Assembly: GCA_028023455.1 (NCBI GenBank) | Contig: JAQFVV010000183.1 | Location: forward strand, 870,001 to 934,000 | DNA: 64,000 nucleotides | Reading direction: 5' to 3' | Source of the DNA: Epiperipatus broadwayi | Lineage: Eukaryota > Onychophora > Udeonychophora > Euonychophora > Peripatidae | In this document: piece by piece, positions 12,143 through 24,772 of the stretch | Numbering within the stretch: position 1 is the stretch's first letter | Layout: every line of letters starts with the position of its first letter | The notes under the pieces: generated by a model | What the model saw: only the letters and a program-made list of their open reading frames with translations | Told to the model about the DNA's origin: nothing | The model's database searches: none | Translations under genes and position numbers: made by a program

Positions 12143-13328
12143 TAAGATAGTGAGTCAAAAAGAATTCATATTCTGCCTGGAGAATTTATTTTTAATCTAC
12201 TTTTACAAAAGACTAAGACGTCATTTTTCAATATAATCTCCTTGCTTTTCAATATACTTTGTTCATCTAACTATAATCTTTTATATTCCTTCATTAAAAA
12301 TTGTGAATATTCACCTCTATGTTACATTGAATCTTTGTACAGGACAATTTTCATGAAATAAAGCAGGTAATAATAGTCTTATGGAGCAAAAAATTATAGG
12401 GAGAATGCTCCAACATCTCAAAATGAAGTTTTTTGGGGTTAATAGTGTAGACAATGATTTATGCAGCACAACACCCTTATGATTGGAAGTCCTATGCATT
12501 TTGTCTGCATTCTAGGTTTCAGCTCTTTAGCAAGCACTTTTCAGTAATGAAACTTGTTACTTGTTGAACATTTTCCTTGAATTTTTTTCCGAAATCTCAC
12601 AAATTTTTAACTATTAATGCTTGACTTGATGATTGTCTTTTGAACTTTTATTTGGTTGGCAATTGAGGATATTTCCATTCCATAATCTGCCATTTACTGT
12701 CATCACCACAAATTCTTCTTTTCATGATACTTTCACCTTTTTTTAGCATATTGATCTAAAATGTTTGACAGATGTCCAAATACTTCTGTTTGTGCTCTTC
12801 CATGAGTCGTTTTGGTGCCCATATTGCACAAACATTTATCATGGATTTTGTATAGGCAGAGACATGGCTTATTTGCAAATTATTTGTTACATATAATCCA
12901 CTGGTGCTCATCTTTTTAATATTATCAGTTTATATTTATGGTCAGTGTTATCATCCATAATGGATATAGGCAGCCATCAGACTATTTCTTCATGATGACA
13001 CATATGATGTTCTTGACTTCTCTATCTATTCATACACATTTCTTCATGACAAAACACTTTCTTTATATTATGCACAAAGTCTTTGATAAATATTGATACT
13101 AGACACATCTCAGACTACAAACAATGAATTATTTTTCTGAAAATCACAAGTGGGACTGTCATTGTTTCTGACATCACAGTCATATTTGAACTGACACAAC
13201 ACATTCAAAATTGCACTGTAGTAACCAGAGATATTGTGACTTCATACAGTTAAGCACTGATAAAACATTGTGTCCAACAGAATTTTTAATATAACTTGAG
13301 TCCAGATAATTTTTGACTCACTCCCTTA
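12143..13328 (-). mobile_element. Mariner-like DNA transposon relic
   Basis: The ends match as terminal inverted repeats starting at TA: taagatagtgagtcaaaaag on the left, and taagggagtgagtcaaaaat read inward from the right. The length of about 1.19 kb suits a mariner. On the minus strand around 12370-12420 a frame reads EHSPYNFLLHK, resembling the mariner transposase segment with PPYSPDLAP. An adjacent frame gives SNHKGVVLHKSL, resembling the catalytic D-A-x-x-H-K region. The coding region is shifted and stopped repeatedly, so this is a dead copy. The superfamily call is by resemblance only. Confidence 0.5.
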
Positions 13329-13329
13329 T

Positions 13330-13476
13330 CATATATTATTATCATCAACCATTATCAATCCACTGCAGGATGAAGGTCTCTCCAAATTCAATCCATCTTC
13401 TCCAATCTTTAGCTTCTCTTCTCTACATCACCCCTGCACACTTTCTTTTTTATTTCATCCATCCATCTCACATGAG

Positions 13477-13482
<6 letters not shown>
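13330..13482 (-). pseudogene. RTE-type LINE 3' end fragment
   Basis: Read on the minus strand, this matches the last ~50 codons of the RTE fragment at 44.53-45.17 kb: RWMDEIKK..., then the acidic and basic stretch before the terminal LQWIDNG-like end, then an ATG/GAT-rich tail. It is cut off at 13482 by a (TA)n tract. It abuts the right end of the mariner-like relic, and I cannot tell which arrived first. Confidence 0.7.
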
Positions 13483-13512
<30 letters not shown>

Positions 13513-13514
13513 TA

Positions 13515-13556
<42 letters not shown>
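13480..13556. repeat. (TA)n microsatellite
   Basis: Two TA runs separated by catatga-type interruptions. More TA runs follow at about 13816-13845 and 13884-13910, next to the PLE-1 3' end. Confidence 0.9.
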
Positions 13557-13558
<2 letters not shown>

Positions 13559-14007
13559 AAAAATGATATAGCTAAACTTGATATATATTGCTAGAATTAC
13601 AAATCATTTTATCAATACTTATCATCAGATTATTTAATTTAGTCATCACACACCAAATGATTCCATAACAGCTCACTATATTATAATATAATAAGTACTT
13701 GTTATTGGTTAGTATCAGTTATGTAATTGAAGCATTAAATTGTTATGAAAATATGAAATAAATAAGAACAAATGAATTTCCAAGAATCTGCTTAATAAAA
13801 CATATAAGTCAGTTTACTTTATATATATATATATATATATATATAAAGTAAATATATACTATAAAAATAATGACATTTAATTATTATATATATATATATA
13901 TATATATATAACTACAACCATTAAATGTCTGTATTTTTAAATTATATAATAATAATTCAAACAAATATATTTAACACAGTATTCAAAATTAAATAATATA
14001 TTCTTTA

Positions 14008-14053
14008 CCAGAAGTACTTTCAATTGTTTCACTGACAATCTTTATCAACTGTT
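14008..14053 (-). ncRNA. Hammerhead-like fold in PLE-1 3' region (minus copy)
   Basis: On the minus strand: stem I CAG, box UUGAUAA, AG, stem II AUUGU-loop-ACAAU, U, GAA, self-complementary stem III AGUACU, U at the cleavage position, stem I partner CUG. Against the hammerhead box CUGAUGA, positions 3 and 8 have changed together (C3 to U, G8 to A), which would keep the known tertiary C3-G8 pairing as U-A. The motif lies about 50 bp past the stop codon of the endonuclease. Fold by eye; activity unknown. Confidence 0.55.
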
Positions 14054-14104
14054 AATACAAACGTACAAAAAATAAAAACTTGCATTACCCATCATTCAAT
14101 CTAT

Positions 14105-15892
14105 TCAAATTTCCCACAATTCTGTTGTCTTTATATTAGCTGATTGTTTATTCATCAAACCACCTCTATTCCTAGATATCATCATTGCCTCTTTAATTTT
14201 ACGTTTTTCACTACACCTTTCAATTTGAATAATTTTTATATCTCTATTATTAAATTTAAAACCATAATTACATGTTTTATTATGATCAAATATAATTGAT
14301 GGAGTATTCATATTTACTGAAGATATATTTTCTTTCTGTACACGTTTATATAATGTCTTATGATCATTATATCATTTTTGTAATGTACATTTGGATTCCC
14401 CTATATATTTTATTCCACAACCACATTCCAACATATATATAACAGAACTTAATTCAAACTTAGAAATCTTGGCTTTGGAGTTATTTATCATATCATTTAT
14501 ATTATTTGAAGAGAAAAAAGAAATTCTACACAAACCACTAAAAAGTTTATAAATTAATTTAGCTTGTTGATTAGATATAAAAGGAATAGAAATCCATTTA
14601 TCACTTTTTAATTTACTTAATATTTTCTTATTATTACTCTTATTTTGATTATATTTTGTAATTGTATTATAAATAATATTCCTTCCATAACCAACATTCA
14701 ACATATCAGTAATATATACATTAATATTTTCAATTTTATCACTAATAAATTTGCACAAATAATCATTTCTAAATAAAAATGACTTCAAACCAGCTAATTT
14801 ATGACTCATATGAACTTTAGAATTATATGGAATATAACCCCTAATTTCCACAGGCTTTAAAATCATATTATAATCAAACACATTATTATTTCTTTTAATA
14901 AATATATCTAAAAACTTTATAGAATCTTCCTTCTCTTCATTTAACACCCATTTTACATTATTAATCATATTTAACTCATTAAACAAATTAACTATTATTT
15001 CATTATGTGCACATATAAATACATCATCAACATATCTACAATATACTTTAATTCCTTTATATTTTATCTGAGACAATATCTTAACCTCATAATTAGAAAT
15101 AAAAAAATTACAAAGCTGTGATACCACCGGAAGACCCATTGGCCAACCAAAATTCATTTTATAAAAGCAATCATTAAACCTAACATATATATTATCATTC
15201 ACAAATCTTAATATTTTAACAATAAAATTCCTAATATTATTATCTATAGATTTTAAAAACAAAGCTCTTTCAATAATCTCTATTGATTCAATACGATTAA
15301 TTGAACCATACATTTCAGATATGTCAAGTGTACACATAACATCATTATTATCAATTTTTATATTTTTAATCCTATTAATAAAATCAAATGATGATGAAAT
15401 CGTATAATCTCCAAATCCAAGCACATCTTGCATTATTTTTTCAATATATCTACAAGCATTATAATAAAAAACACCACCAAAATCAACAATTACTCTTAAT
15501 GGATAACAATTTTTATGCAATTTTATATTTGCAAAGATTCTTGGAAACACTGCAGACGACGGATATAAACTGTAATATGTCTTTGCATCAATAACTTTTT
15601 TCTTTTTAGCAGTCATTAAAATGTCATTAATAAATTTCATTCTATATGTATCAATATTATTTAATTCACTTTTTTCAAAACAAAGCTTCTTCATTTGATC
15701 CATAATTTTCATATTATATTCATCCTGTTTCATTAGGCACATCCGTAAACCCTTGTCCTCCTTCAAACAAATTAATTTATTACTTTTTAAAAAATTTTTA
15801 AATTCATAAATTTGTTTTAACCAAACATTATCATTTTGCTTATCAAATGTTTTATTTTTTATTTCATTAATTATTTTATTCCTATCATTTAA
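14105..15892 (-). pseudogene. PLE-1 reverse transcriptase/GIY-YIG endonuclease, one nonsense codon
   Basis: A long open frame runs from the 5' truncation near 15892 to a TGA at about 14370, then continues in frame to 14105. The first in-track start is a TTG and is not meaningful because the N-terminus is missing. Counting from that TTG, reverse transcriptase motif A is LDISEMYG (catalytic D148), GWPMG lies at 207-211 and the catalytic YVDD at 245-248. The C-terminus carries the GIY-YIG nuclease: YMLECGCGIKYIGESKC, then, past the stop, the basic helix with the catalytic Glu in KIKEAMM and a final NKQSANIKTTELWEI. The stop (TGA) is CGA (Arg) in the plus copy, a CpG-type change. Such proteins reverse-transcribe their own RNA at a nicked target. 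Apart from the missing N-terminus and one stop, the copy is well preserved. Confidence 0.88.
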
Positions 15893-16996
15893 CCCTTAAC
15901 TATTAATTTGTAAAAAATTTTTTCAAGGTTTTTAAAACTATAATATTAAACAATTTTATAAAAGATATATATTTTTTTAAGAAGTTCTTAAAAAAAGTAT
16001 TTTTTAGTTTATGCAAAAAATACAAAGTTTTCGTATAGAAAATAAATTTTCTTTTTCCTCTCAATATATTTCTTAAATCAATATTGAAAATATTTTTTTT
16101 TTATTTCTCTCTAAAATTTATCCATAAATATTATTTATATAATTAATTTAATAACTCATTTTTTTTCTTTATCTTTTTTTTTCTTTTTTGGCTAAGAACA
16201 ATAAATAATTTCCTTCTTTGTTAGGTTTAATTTTTTTTTTTCTCTAAAATAACGAGTCCTCCTTTTAAAATTAAAATTTTTTTCGTATAAAACTGTAGGT
16301 GTTTTGTGTGCAGGTTAAAAATTTAAAAATATTCATCCCATTTAATTCAATACTTCTTTACTGTATTTAGTAAATTTAAAAATAGTGATTAAAATTAAAT
16401 ACAGTATTATTTTGTCTAAAATTTGAACTTTTTATTATACAATCAATTATAAATTTATCTTTTTTGAAGAATAAAAAGAACTTATATCATATAAAATCAT
16501 AGAAAAAATTATTCTTAAATCTTCTATATAAAAACTTCTTAATATATTGGAGTAATATTTTGTCCCACCTTTATTTTTTTATTAAAATTTGAAGGTTATA
16601 TTTTGTTTGTATTATTTATATTAAAAAATGTTTTGATTTAAGAATTTTTAAGGGAGTTAAAGTTCGTTAGTTGTTCCTCGGTTTTTAAGTGCCTAGTTTG
16701 TAAAAAAAAGGTGGGCTAGGTGTCAAAAAAACATGGTAGTTTGCTTTTATAAAAAGTATAAGATTAACTTATTTCGTTATATTGTTATTTATATGATATA
16801 AAAATTTCAATGTTTATAAAGTAAAAAAACTTGTATAATAAAAAGTTTAGAAATTTTAGTGTCAAACTATTGAATATCTCTGAGTTGTTTGTTTTACAGC
16901 GTTATATTTTAAATTTTGGTCTAAATCGTGTGGAGGTTGGAAAGTCAGTATTGAATAAACGCGATTGAATATTCGTTTGGTGTTATAAATTGTGAT
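15893..16996. other. Spacer between the PLE-1 copies
   Basis: Very AT-rich with long T and A runs. Neither arm matches it, and I see no coding or RNA signal. It may be original target DNA, filler, or the 5' part of one copy too diverged to recognise. Confidence 0.4.
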
Positions 16997-18736
16997 TTAA
17001 ATGATAGGAATAAAATAATTAATGAAATAAAAAATAAAAATTGATACAATGATAATGTTTGGTTAAAAAAATTTATATTTAAAAATTTTTAAAAAGTAAT
17101 AAATAATTTGTTTGAAGGAGGACAAGGTTTGATCCTAATGAAACAGGATGAATATAATATGAAAATTATGGTAAATGAAGAAGCTTTGTTTTGAAAAAGT
17201 GAATTAAATAATATTGATACATATAGAATGAAATTTATTAATGACATTTTAATGACTGCTAAAAAGAAAAAAGTTATTGATAAAGAATATTACAGTTTAT
17301 ATCCGTCGTCTGAGTGTTTCCAAGAATCTTTCAATATAAAATATAAAAATGTTATCCATTAAGAGTAATTGTTGATTTTGGTGGTGTTTTTATTATAATG
17401 CTTGTAGATATATTGAAAAAATAATCAAGATGTGCTTGATTTGGAGATTATACGATTTCATCATATTTGATTTTATTAATAGGATTAAAAATATAAAAAT
17501 TGATAATAATGATGTTAGTGTACACTTGAATATCTGAAATGTATGGTTCAATTAATCGTATTGAATCAATAGAGATTATTGAAAGAGCTTTGTTTTTAAA
17601 ATCTATAGATAATAATATTAGGAATTTTATTGTTAAAATATTAAGATTTGTGAATGATAATATATATGTTAGGTTTAATGATTGCTTTTATAAAATGAAT
17701 TTTGGTTGGCCAATGGGTCTTCCGGTGGTATCACAGCTTTGTAATTTTTTTATTTCTAATTATGAGGTTAAGATATTGTCTCAGATAAAATATAAAGGAA
17801 TTAAAGTATATTGTAGATATGTTGATGATGTATTTATATGTACATAATGAAATAATAGTTAATTTGTTTAAGAGTTAAATATGATTAATAATGTAAAATG
17901 GGTGTTAAATGAAGAGAAGAAGATTCTATAAAGTTTTTAGATATATTTATTAAAAAAATAATAATGTGTTTGATTATAATATGATTTTAAAGCCTGTGGA
18001 AATTAGGGGTTATATTCCATATAATTCTAAAGTTCATATGAGTCATAAATTAGCTGGTTTGAAGTCATTTTTATTTAGAAATGATTATTTGTGCAAATTT
18101 ATTAGTGATAAAATTGAAAATATTAATGTATATATTACTGATATGTTGAATGTTGGTTATGGAAGGAATATTATTTATAATACAATTACAAAATATAATC
18201 AAAATAAGAGTAATAATAAGAAAATATTAAGTAAATAAAAAGTGATAAATGGATTTCTATTCCTTTTATATCTAATCAACAAGCTAAATTAATTTATAAA
18301 CTTTTTAGTGGTTTGTGTAGAATTTCTTTTTCTCTTCAAATAATATAAATGATATGATAAATAACTCCAAAGCAAGATTTCTAAGTTTGAATTAAGTTTG
18401 TTATATATGTTGGAATGTGGTTGTGGAATAAAATATATAGGGGAATCCAAATGTACATTACAAAAACGATATAATGATCATAAGATCATTATATAAACGT
18501 GTACAGAAGAAAATATATCTTCAGTAAATATGAATACTCCATCAATTATATTTGATCATAATAAAACATGTAATTATGGTTTTAAATTTAATAATAGAGA
18601 TATAAAAATTATTCAAATTGAAAGGTGTAGTGAAAAACGTAAAATTAAAGAGGCAATGATGATATCTAGGAATAGAGGTGGTTTGATGAATAAACAATCG
18701 TCTAATATAAAGACAACAGAATTGTGGGAAATTTGA
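16997..18736 (+). pseudogene. PLE-1 second copy, broken by many small deletions
   Basis: This encodes the same protein as the minus copy but is split into several frames. The segment 17539-17847 (MYGSINRIE... to YVDDVFIC) is intact and identical in protein to the other copy. 17966-18238 covers the thumb region and 18530-18736 the end of the GIY-YIG domain. The stop seen in the minus copy is CGA here. Compared base by base, the differences from the minus copy are mostly 1-4 base deletions in this copy, with few substitutions. That could be decay or uncorrected long-read errors. Confidence 0.85.
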
Positions 18737-18787
18737 ATAGATTGAATGATGGGTAATGCAAGTTTTTATTTTTTGTACGTTTGTATT

Positions 18788-18833
18788 AACAGTTGAAAAA
18801 GATTGTCAGTGAAACAATTGAAAGTACTTCTGG
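18788..18833 (+). ncRNA. Hammerhead-like fold in PLE-1 3' region (plus copy)
   Basis: Same fold as the minus copy: stem I CAG/CUG, stem II AUUGU/ACAAU, GAA, stem III AGUACU. The box is UUGAAAA here, one base different from UUGAUAA in the minus copy. The changed position is 7, which is tolerant in hammerheads. Confidence 0.5.
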
Positions 18834-18889
18834 TAAAGAATATATTATTTAATTTTGAATACTGTGTTAAATATATTTGTTTGAATTAT

Positions 18890-18892
<3 letters not shown>

Positions 18893-18971
<79 letters not shown>
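18893..18971. repeat. (TA)n microsatellite at PLE-1 right 3' end
   Basis: About 78 bp of uninterrupted TA directly follow the element's gaattattatta end. The mirror position at the left end (13884-13941) is also TA-rich. Confidence 0.95.
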
Positions 18972-18972
<1 letters not shown>

Positions 18973-19486
18973 GTCAAATCATCCCCAACTCAAATGTTAC
19001 ATTTTTTCAGCAATGCTTCATTGTGAATTTTCAACTACTGATATACACCAGTTTTACTAATATAGAAACTCATAGCAAAATCTTGAGTGGAGATCTCACT
19101 ATTCATTCTTATACTGTCTTTCTATTGCAGTATGCAATTGAAAGCTCAATGGAAAAATATGAAACAACAGTGATACAGTGAGTAAAAAATTTAAAACAGG
19201 AGCAATATACAATATAATAAAAATACCAAAAGTTAACAAAACAATAAAATTTAATTAGTAAGATAATAATATATAACTATTGATCAATTATTGGCTATTT
19301 ATATAACTCTAAATTAAAAAAAAATGATGCACTAAATAGCAAATTAGTCATTTAATAGCTCTTTCAATTAGAACCTTATTTTACTTATAAGTCTATGCTT
19401 CAAATATTAATATTCTAGGACAATTGAATATCTAAAGTTCACATAAATTAATATTTAAATTTAATTATCACCATGATAATCTAATT
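18972..19486. other. No feature recognised
   Basis: AT-rich flank between the PLE-1 microsatellite and the hAT-like MITE. No repeat family or coding signal is seen. Confidence 0.4.
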
Positions 19487-20183
19487 CAGTGGTGCACAAT
19501 CTATGGGTCGTAACCTGTCAAAGGGTGATAGAAAAATTGTTGGAGTCTATGAAAATTTTGTGAAGTTCTCATATTGGATAATACATTTTTAATTGGAAAA
19601 AAACCTCGTCAAGCATTGGTAGCCTTGTGGTTAGGATAGCTGTCTTACAAGCAGGTGACCCGAGTTCACTTCCCAGTCAACGCTTTGACATAGGGGGGAA
19701 AAAACCCTAAACATTATTAAAAACTCCATGCAAACTGCTCATCTCATTATTGTGTGACTGACTAATTTTGTGTTTAAAGACTTCCTTCGTTATATTCTAA
19801 TCTTCTCTATATAAGCAGCACATCATAATGACACTTCACTTACATTGCTATCATTTCTCTTGTTCATTCTTCAAGTTTTTTTCTTTGTACTAATATCCTT
19901 TTAACGTTGATACATGATTATTATTGAATGTACACAGGCTAAATGAGCTATAATTGCTACAAATCAATAGGTTTTTATTATTATATAAGTATTATTATAT
20001 ATTTTTGTTAATATACAGTTTTTTCAAATATCTCTTATCAAATCCTATATACTGAAGTATAATATGAATATCTGTATGTGTTAAAACAATTTCTATTATT
20101 ACTATTCTTATATGCCTATAAAATCGTAAGCACATATAATGGGTCACATAGGGTCACAAGTTTAAAAAGGTTGCACACTACTG
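19487..20183. mobile_element. hAT-like non-autonomous DNA element (MITE)
   Basis: The left end begins cagtggtgcacaatctatgg. The right end read inward begins cagtagtgtgcaacc, so the inverted ends share CAGTRGTGYRCAA. Both ends continue into sequences resembling the gtgaccc-type subterminal parts of hAT elements. No transposase is present. An 8 bp target duplication expected for hAT was not found (atctaatt against ctctgaca), so the right boundary or the family may be wrong. A SINE sits inside. Confidence 0.5.
19608..19706 (+). mobile_element. tRNA-Gly-like SINE inside the hAT-like element
   Basis: Begins gtcaagcattggtagccttg, has the T-arm region gagttcacttcccag and ends caacgctttgacatag followed by G and A runs. 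The anticodon loop reads cttacaa. It is the same subfamily as the copies at 8.33 and 26.96 kb and must be younger than its host element. Confidence 0.75.
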
Positions 20184-20683
20184 CTCTGACAGATACAGAT
20201 TCTTATATGCTTATAATTATTAACTTATAAGGAAAATTATTTTTAAAGATATAAACTTATATTACCAACACTAAATTACAAACATAAATTATTAATTAGG
20301 AAAACTTTCATTCAAGATATATTTTAAAGTTTGAAAAATGTCTCTTATCTGCAGAATTTTTCACTTTACTTAATAGAATTCTATTTCTTCTTTCTTTTTT
20401 TTTTTTTTCTATTAAGAACTTCTTAAAATAGTAAGTATTATAACATAGGAATAACCATGGCAATGTAAAATTATTGAAAGTAAAATTAAAAGTGTAGGTT
20501 TGTACGTCTTTTATATTAAAATAATTATATTCTTAATGTTAATGGGAGGAAATGAACTATTACTAGAATAATTGACTTGACTGAAAATATTTTGTTATTA
20601 CAAAGCTAATTGTCATTTTTACTGAGTATTGAATAATTTAATGATGGCAGAATAAATAAATAAAATAGAATATAAAATAGTAT
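20184..20683. other. No feature recognised
   Basis: AT-rich sequence with a T-run near 20395. Nothing assignable. Confidence 0.4.
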
Positions 20684-21062
20684 CAAGCCCTCCATGTAGT
20701 AGCTCCACCCAATGTAAACCATAGTAATCAATGAATACAAGAAGGTTTATGCTAAAATCCCTATCTAGTGTCCTCTTATCCAATATCACCAAACTAGTTT
20801 TTACATGTGGCTTTCATTTGTGAAAAACCTTAGATCCAGCACATTACACATAGATCTTAGGATCTAATGTAACATTCCAGAAGCCACTTTTTTCTTGTTT
20901 AGTTAACTACAAAGCTATGAGGTTGGAAAATTGGATGAGTAGACACTAGATAGGAAATTTTATGCACAAACATTCTTACATCTATTTATTACTATGGATT
21001 GCATTGGGTGGGACTTGTATGGAAAATTTACTGTTGTTTTAACAGCTTGTGTAAGCATAGGA
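20684..21062. repeat. HHR-B repeat, inverted pair, hammerhead broken
   Basis: A minus-strand copy (20684-20890) is followed by a plus-strand partial copy (20930-21062). Their conserved 3' parts (the gtggcactactgtat region) face outward. In the minus copy the core box at about 20815 reads CAAAUGA, so it should be inactive. The plus copy starts after the core and has no hammerhead. Confidence 0.65.
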
Positions 21063-21297
21063 AATGATCATGTGCTATTTAGTAGTTTAAAGTAGGATAT
21101 AGATAGTAAGTACATTTTAATTATTTAAAGCTAAAAAAAAGCTATAATATAGATAAACCAGAAGGTGATGAGATTGAGCTTATATAGAAAAGCTATGTGA
21201 ATTAATATGAGTATTTGCCCATTATACCCTAAGTTTTGAACTACAGAATGCTTTTTTCCTTTTATCATAGCTTTGCTACCATTTAAGTTCTAGTAAA

Positions 21298-21480
21298 TAA
21301 TAGATGCCAGATGAGAGTGCTTTATAAATTTCTATCCAGTGCCTTTATCCAATATTACCAAACTAATTTATGGCTGATTGCTTTCATCAGTGAGAAGCTT
21401 TAGATTTTGTAACAGTGTGCATGGACCTTAAGGATTGAATTCACCATCATTTCAGCTTACATTAACTAGTCTAGCTGAGA
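21298..21480 (-). repeat. HHR-B repeat, broken hammerhead
   Basis: The box CUGAUGA is intact, but stem II is disrupted by an insertion and the GAAA box has become UAAA. The rest matches the family (taatattggataaaggcact on the minus strand). Confidence 0.6.
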
Positions 21481-21825
21481 TGAAAGAAAAAGTGTCTAGA
21501 ATGATAGAGATATATGAAGTTTTGAAATACCAGTTGTCTTAATGAACATTGGATTATTACTTTGGTAAGGAAATCATATATTTCTAATTACTATTTAGGA
21601 GTATAATTTCAATCATAAAAATTTAGTTATCTTTGCATATGGAACAGTTTAAAATACAAGCTACATAAGTTATCAAAAATATATAAAAATATTTTAAATT
21701 TAATGGGAAGCTATATTGAATCCTACCAATATTAGAATCTCTAGTTAAATTATAATTGTTCCAAAGAAATTAAATTACAATGGCTTTTATAAATCAATTT
21801 CAAATTATATGTTATTAACTCAGAC

Positions 21826-22276
21826 TTTCATATAACCCTCAACTATTCATGCTATCTCATACTGCTGACCACTTGATCACACACATGTTGAAAAGATAAA
21901 TAATCACCAGTATACATATTTCATGCTAAACCAGCATTTGTCAGTTGGTCCAGATTATCATCTCCGCACATATATACAATCAGTGCTCATCTTATATTCA
22001 AGATAGCCAATCTTCATACTTTAATGGATAGGTTTCAATCTCCTCCACCTACAACTCTTCAGCCATCCATTTCATTGAAAATCTGATAATGGAACACTCA
22101 AAGCCCACATTATTGCCAACCTTCTCATCCTACCTATTTTGACTATAAGTCACTCTGACCCCTTATTTACAGAACATAATGCATTTATATGCATATACAA
22201 GGGATGGGGTGGAGTGGATTGAAATCTGTCCATTAAAGTATGAAGATTGGTATCTTAATATAAGCTGAGCACTGGT

Positions 22277-22337
<61 letters not shown>

Positions 22338-22495
22338 ATAATCTAACCCAACTGATGAGTGCTGGTATAGCACGAAATACTTATATTGGTGATTATTGAT
22401 CTTTTCGATATGTGTGTGATCAAGTGTGTCAGCATTATGAGCTAGTTGAGAGTCTTGTGAAAATCTGAGTTCAAACCCTCTACATATTACCTATT
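21826..22495. repeat. HHR-A repeat, inverted pair
   Basis: A nearly full minus copy (21826 to about 22170) and a plus copy (about 22215-22495) lie head to head, each ending outward in the tRNA-like part (gagttcaaaccctc on the right). Each carries a hammerhead position. The minus copy's box is mutated to CUGACAA at about 21950; the plus copy keeps the core. A (TA)n of about 53 bp has grown in the plus copy just before the hammerhead, where other copies have only tatatatg. Confidence 0.75.
22341..22398 (+). ncRNA. Hammerhead ribozyme motif, HHR-A
   Basis: Stem I CCAA, core CUGAUGA (22352-22358), stem II GUGCU-GGUAU-AGCAC (five perfect pairs with the usual G-C next to the core), GAAA, short stem III AUA..UAU with a two-base loop, cleavage after UA, stem I partner UUGG. 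This is the best stem II of the family. The proximal stem I is only four pairs, and tertiary loop contacts cannot be judged by eye. Confidence 0.7.
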
Positions 22496-23015
22496 GAAGT
22501 GCAGGTATGAAAAAGCCTGTATTGTAAAAAAAAAATCATATATTAAAATATGTTAATAACATAATTTTAATGCCTTGGCCGAACTTTTACAATAAATTAA
22601 ATTTGAAACTCAATTTGATCACAGTACATATAAACTGACTATTTATTACACGTTTAAAAATCTAGTAAAGAAAGCTTGAACCTAAATATATTTTATTTAT
22701 TATAACTTCTTATTTGTAGTTATAATAATTTTCTCTTTTGTAAAATTATAAATATTTACGCTATTACAATTTAATTACTGAAAATGGTATTTAATTTTTT
22801 ATAAAAAATGTATTTAATTCAAAGTATTTGACCAATTTTAGACATTTATTTTATTTACTGATCCATTTTAATAATTAAGCAAATATTATTAAAAACTAGT
22901 AATTGGAGGAGAAAGAAAATGTCAAAGGCGGTTTGATAGACATCTAATGCGTATTTTTCTTATTAAAAGTAATATTGTGTTTGTGAAAGTATCTTTTAAA
23001 TAGTTAATTTGTGCA
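22496..23015. other. No feature recognised
   Basis: AT-rich flank before the TTA tract. No gene or repeat assigned. Confidence 0.4.
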
Positions 23016-23253
<238 letters not shown>

Positions 23254-24383
23254 TTTTATAATGGTTTATTTACAAACAAGTTACTTTATAATTCTATACT
23301 GATAATGGAAGGAAAGTTAATTTTGCAATAGCAAAACAAAGATTGGACTATTACTAAAAACAGAGATGGCATAATGAAATATATGAAAAAGTTCTATAAG
23401 AATTATATCGTAATAAAGAACAAGAAAACAAAGTATCTCCTACAGCTATTGCATCTTTTGAATTACCCAGCATTTTAAATAAAGAACTGAGATATGTAAT
23501 TAAATCTGTGAAGAAAGAAAAATCTCCAGACAAAAATGATGAAGTTATAATCAATATCTTCAAAGAAACAGGTAAAGAAATAGAAAAACTGTTGGAAAAG
23601 TTATATGCCATATATATATATAGGATGAATGAAAGAAAGTAGTAGTAATATTAATAACTAATCTATTAAAAATTTCAGATCTATCAGACTTCCAACAGAT
23701 CTAAAGAAAATTTTTATCCAAATAATTACAACTCATCTGGATTTAAGAATAGTTTTATCACAATGGATTATATCCAAGTATTGAGAGAAGTTGTAGAAAT
23801 GATTAATGAGTATCATTTGCTATTATGTTTTGGATTTGTAAATTATTAAAAAGAAATTTGATTCTATAAAAATTTCTGTGGAGTTTAAATCATTGGATCG
23901 TCAAGATACAAATCCAGGATACTGTCATATCTTGAAAAATATCAAAATGCAACCACAATGAATAAATTACATAGTGATACTAAGAATGTTGAGAAAGATA
24001 TATGAAGGGTGATTACATACTTCCAAAATTTTGTACAGCAGTTTTACAAGAAGCATTTTGTAGATTAACATAGGAACCAAAAAAAAATAAATAATAATTA
24101 TTTAAATCATATAGATTTTGCAGATGATGTAGTTGTTTTTGCAAATAATGCTTCAGAGCTTCAGGAAATTTTACAAGTGTTAGCAAATAAAAGTAAAAAT
24201 GTAAGTCTAAAAATAAAACACTAAAAAGAGTAAAATAATACACTATACAGGCTTACACACACCTACACATAAATAATGTAATATATAAGGAATTTGAACT
24301 CAGACTTTCACATGATCCTCAGCTCTCCATGCCATCTCATATTGCTGACCCACCTGATCATACACATGTTGAAAAGATAAATA

Positions 24384-24437
24384 ATCACCAATATATGTAT
24401 TTCATGCTAAACCAACAATCATCAGTTGCTTCAGATT
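24384..24437 (-). ncRNA. Hammerhead ribozyme motif, HHR-A
   Basis: Minus strand: core CUGAUGA, stem II UGUU-GGUUU-AGCA (with a G-U pair), GAAA, stem III AUACAUAU, cleavage after UA, UUGG. Stem I is CAA/UUG because the 5' side reads GCAA, so it is weaker than in the 8.7 kb copy. Confidence 0.55.
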
Positions 24438-24772
24438 ACTATCTCCACACATATATACAATCAGTGCTCAGCTTTATATTAAGATAGTGAATCTTCATAC
24501 TTTAATATTAAAAAATATAGTGTGTTAAGGTCTGCCCATCCTCACATATGTATATAAATGGATTAATATCCAGTACATGAGGGGTAAGAATGACTTAATG
24601 GTCAACATGGGTACGATGACAACCTTGGCACTAACATGGGCTTTGAATGTTCCATCATCAGATTTTCAATGAAGACTTGTAGGTTCAAATAGTTTGAAGC
24701 CTGTCCATTAAAGTATGAAGATTGGCTATCTTAATATGAAGCTGAGCACTGATTGTATATATGTGTTAGGAA

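Larger units (their letters stand above)
13922..18892. mobile_element. PLE-1: two Penelope-like copies, head to head
   Basis: A minus-strand copy (13922-15892) and a plus-strand copy (16997-18892) of the same element face each other with their 5'-truncated ends inward and 3' ends outward. Homology stops abruptly at ttaaatgatagg on both inner sides. The 1.1 kb between them (15893-16996) is AT-rich and matches neither copy. Both outer ends finish in (TA)n. The arms are nearly identical except for many small deletions in the plus copy. Confidence 0.85.

Noticed and set aside
13620-13660. CUGAUGA on the minus strand near 13627
   Set aside because: No GAAA box and no stem II follow within range.
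15388-15594. Plus-strand open frame of 68 codons
   Set aside because: Antisense shadow of the PLE-1 reverse transcriptase.
18803-19060. Open frame containing an alternating Tyr-Ile run
   Set aside because: It reads through a (TA)n microsatellite and the PLE-1 3' region; no protein signal.
24650-24670. CUGAUGA on the minus strand within the HHR-A body (also at about 48390)
   Set aside because: A conserved stretch of the repeat, but no GAA box or pairing stems follow; chance match to the box.
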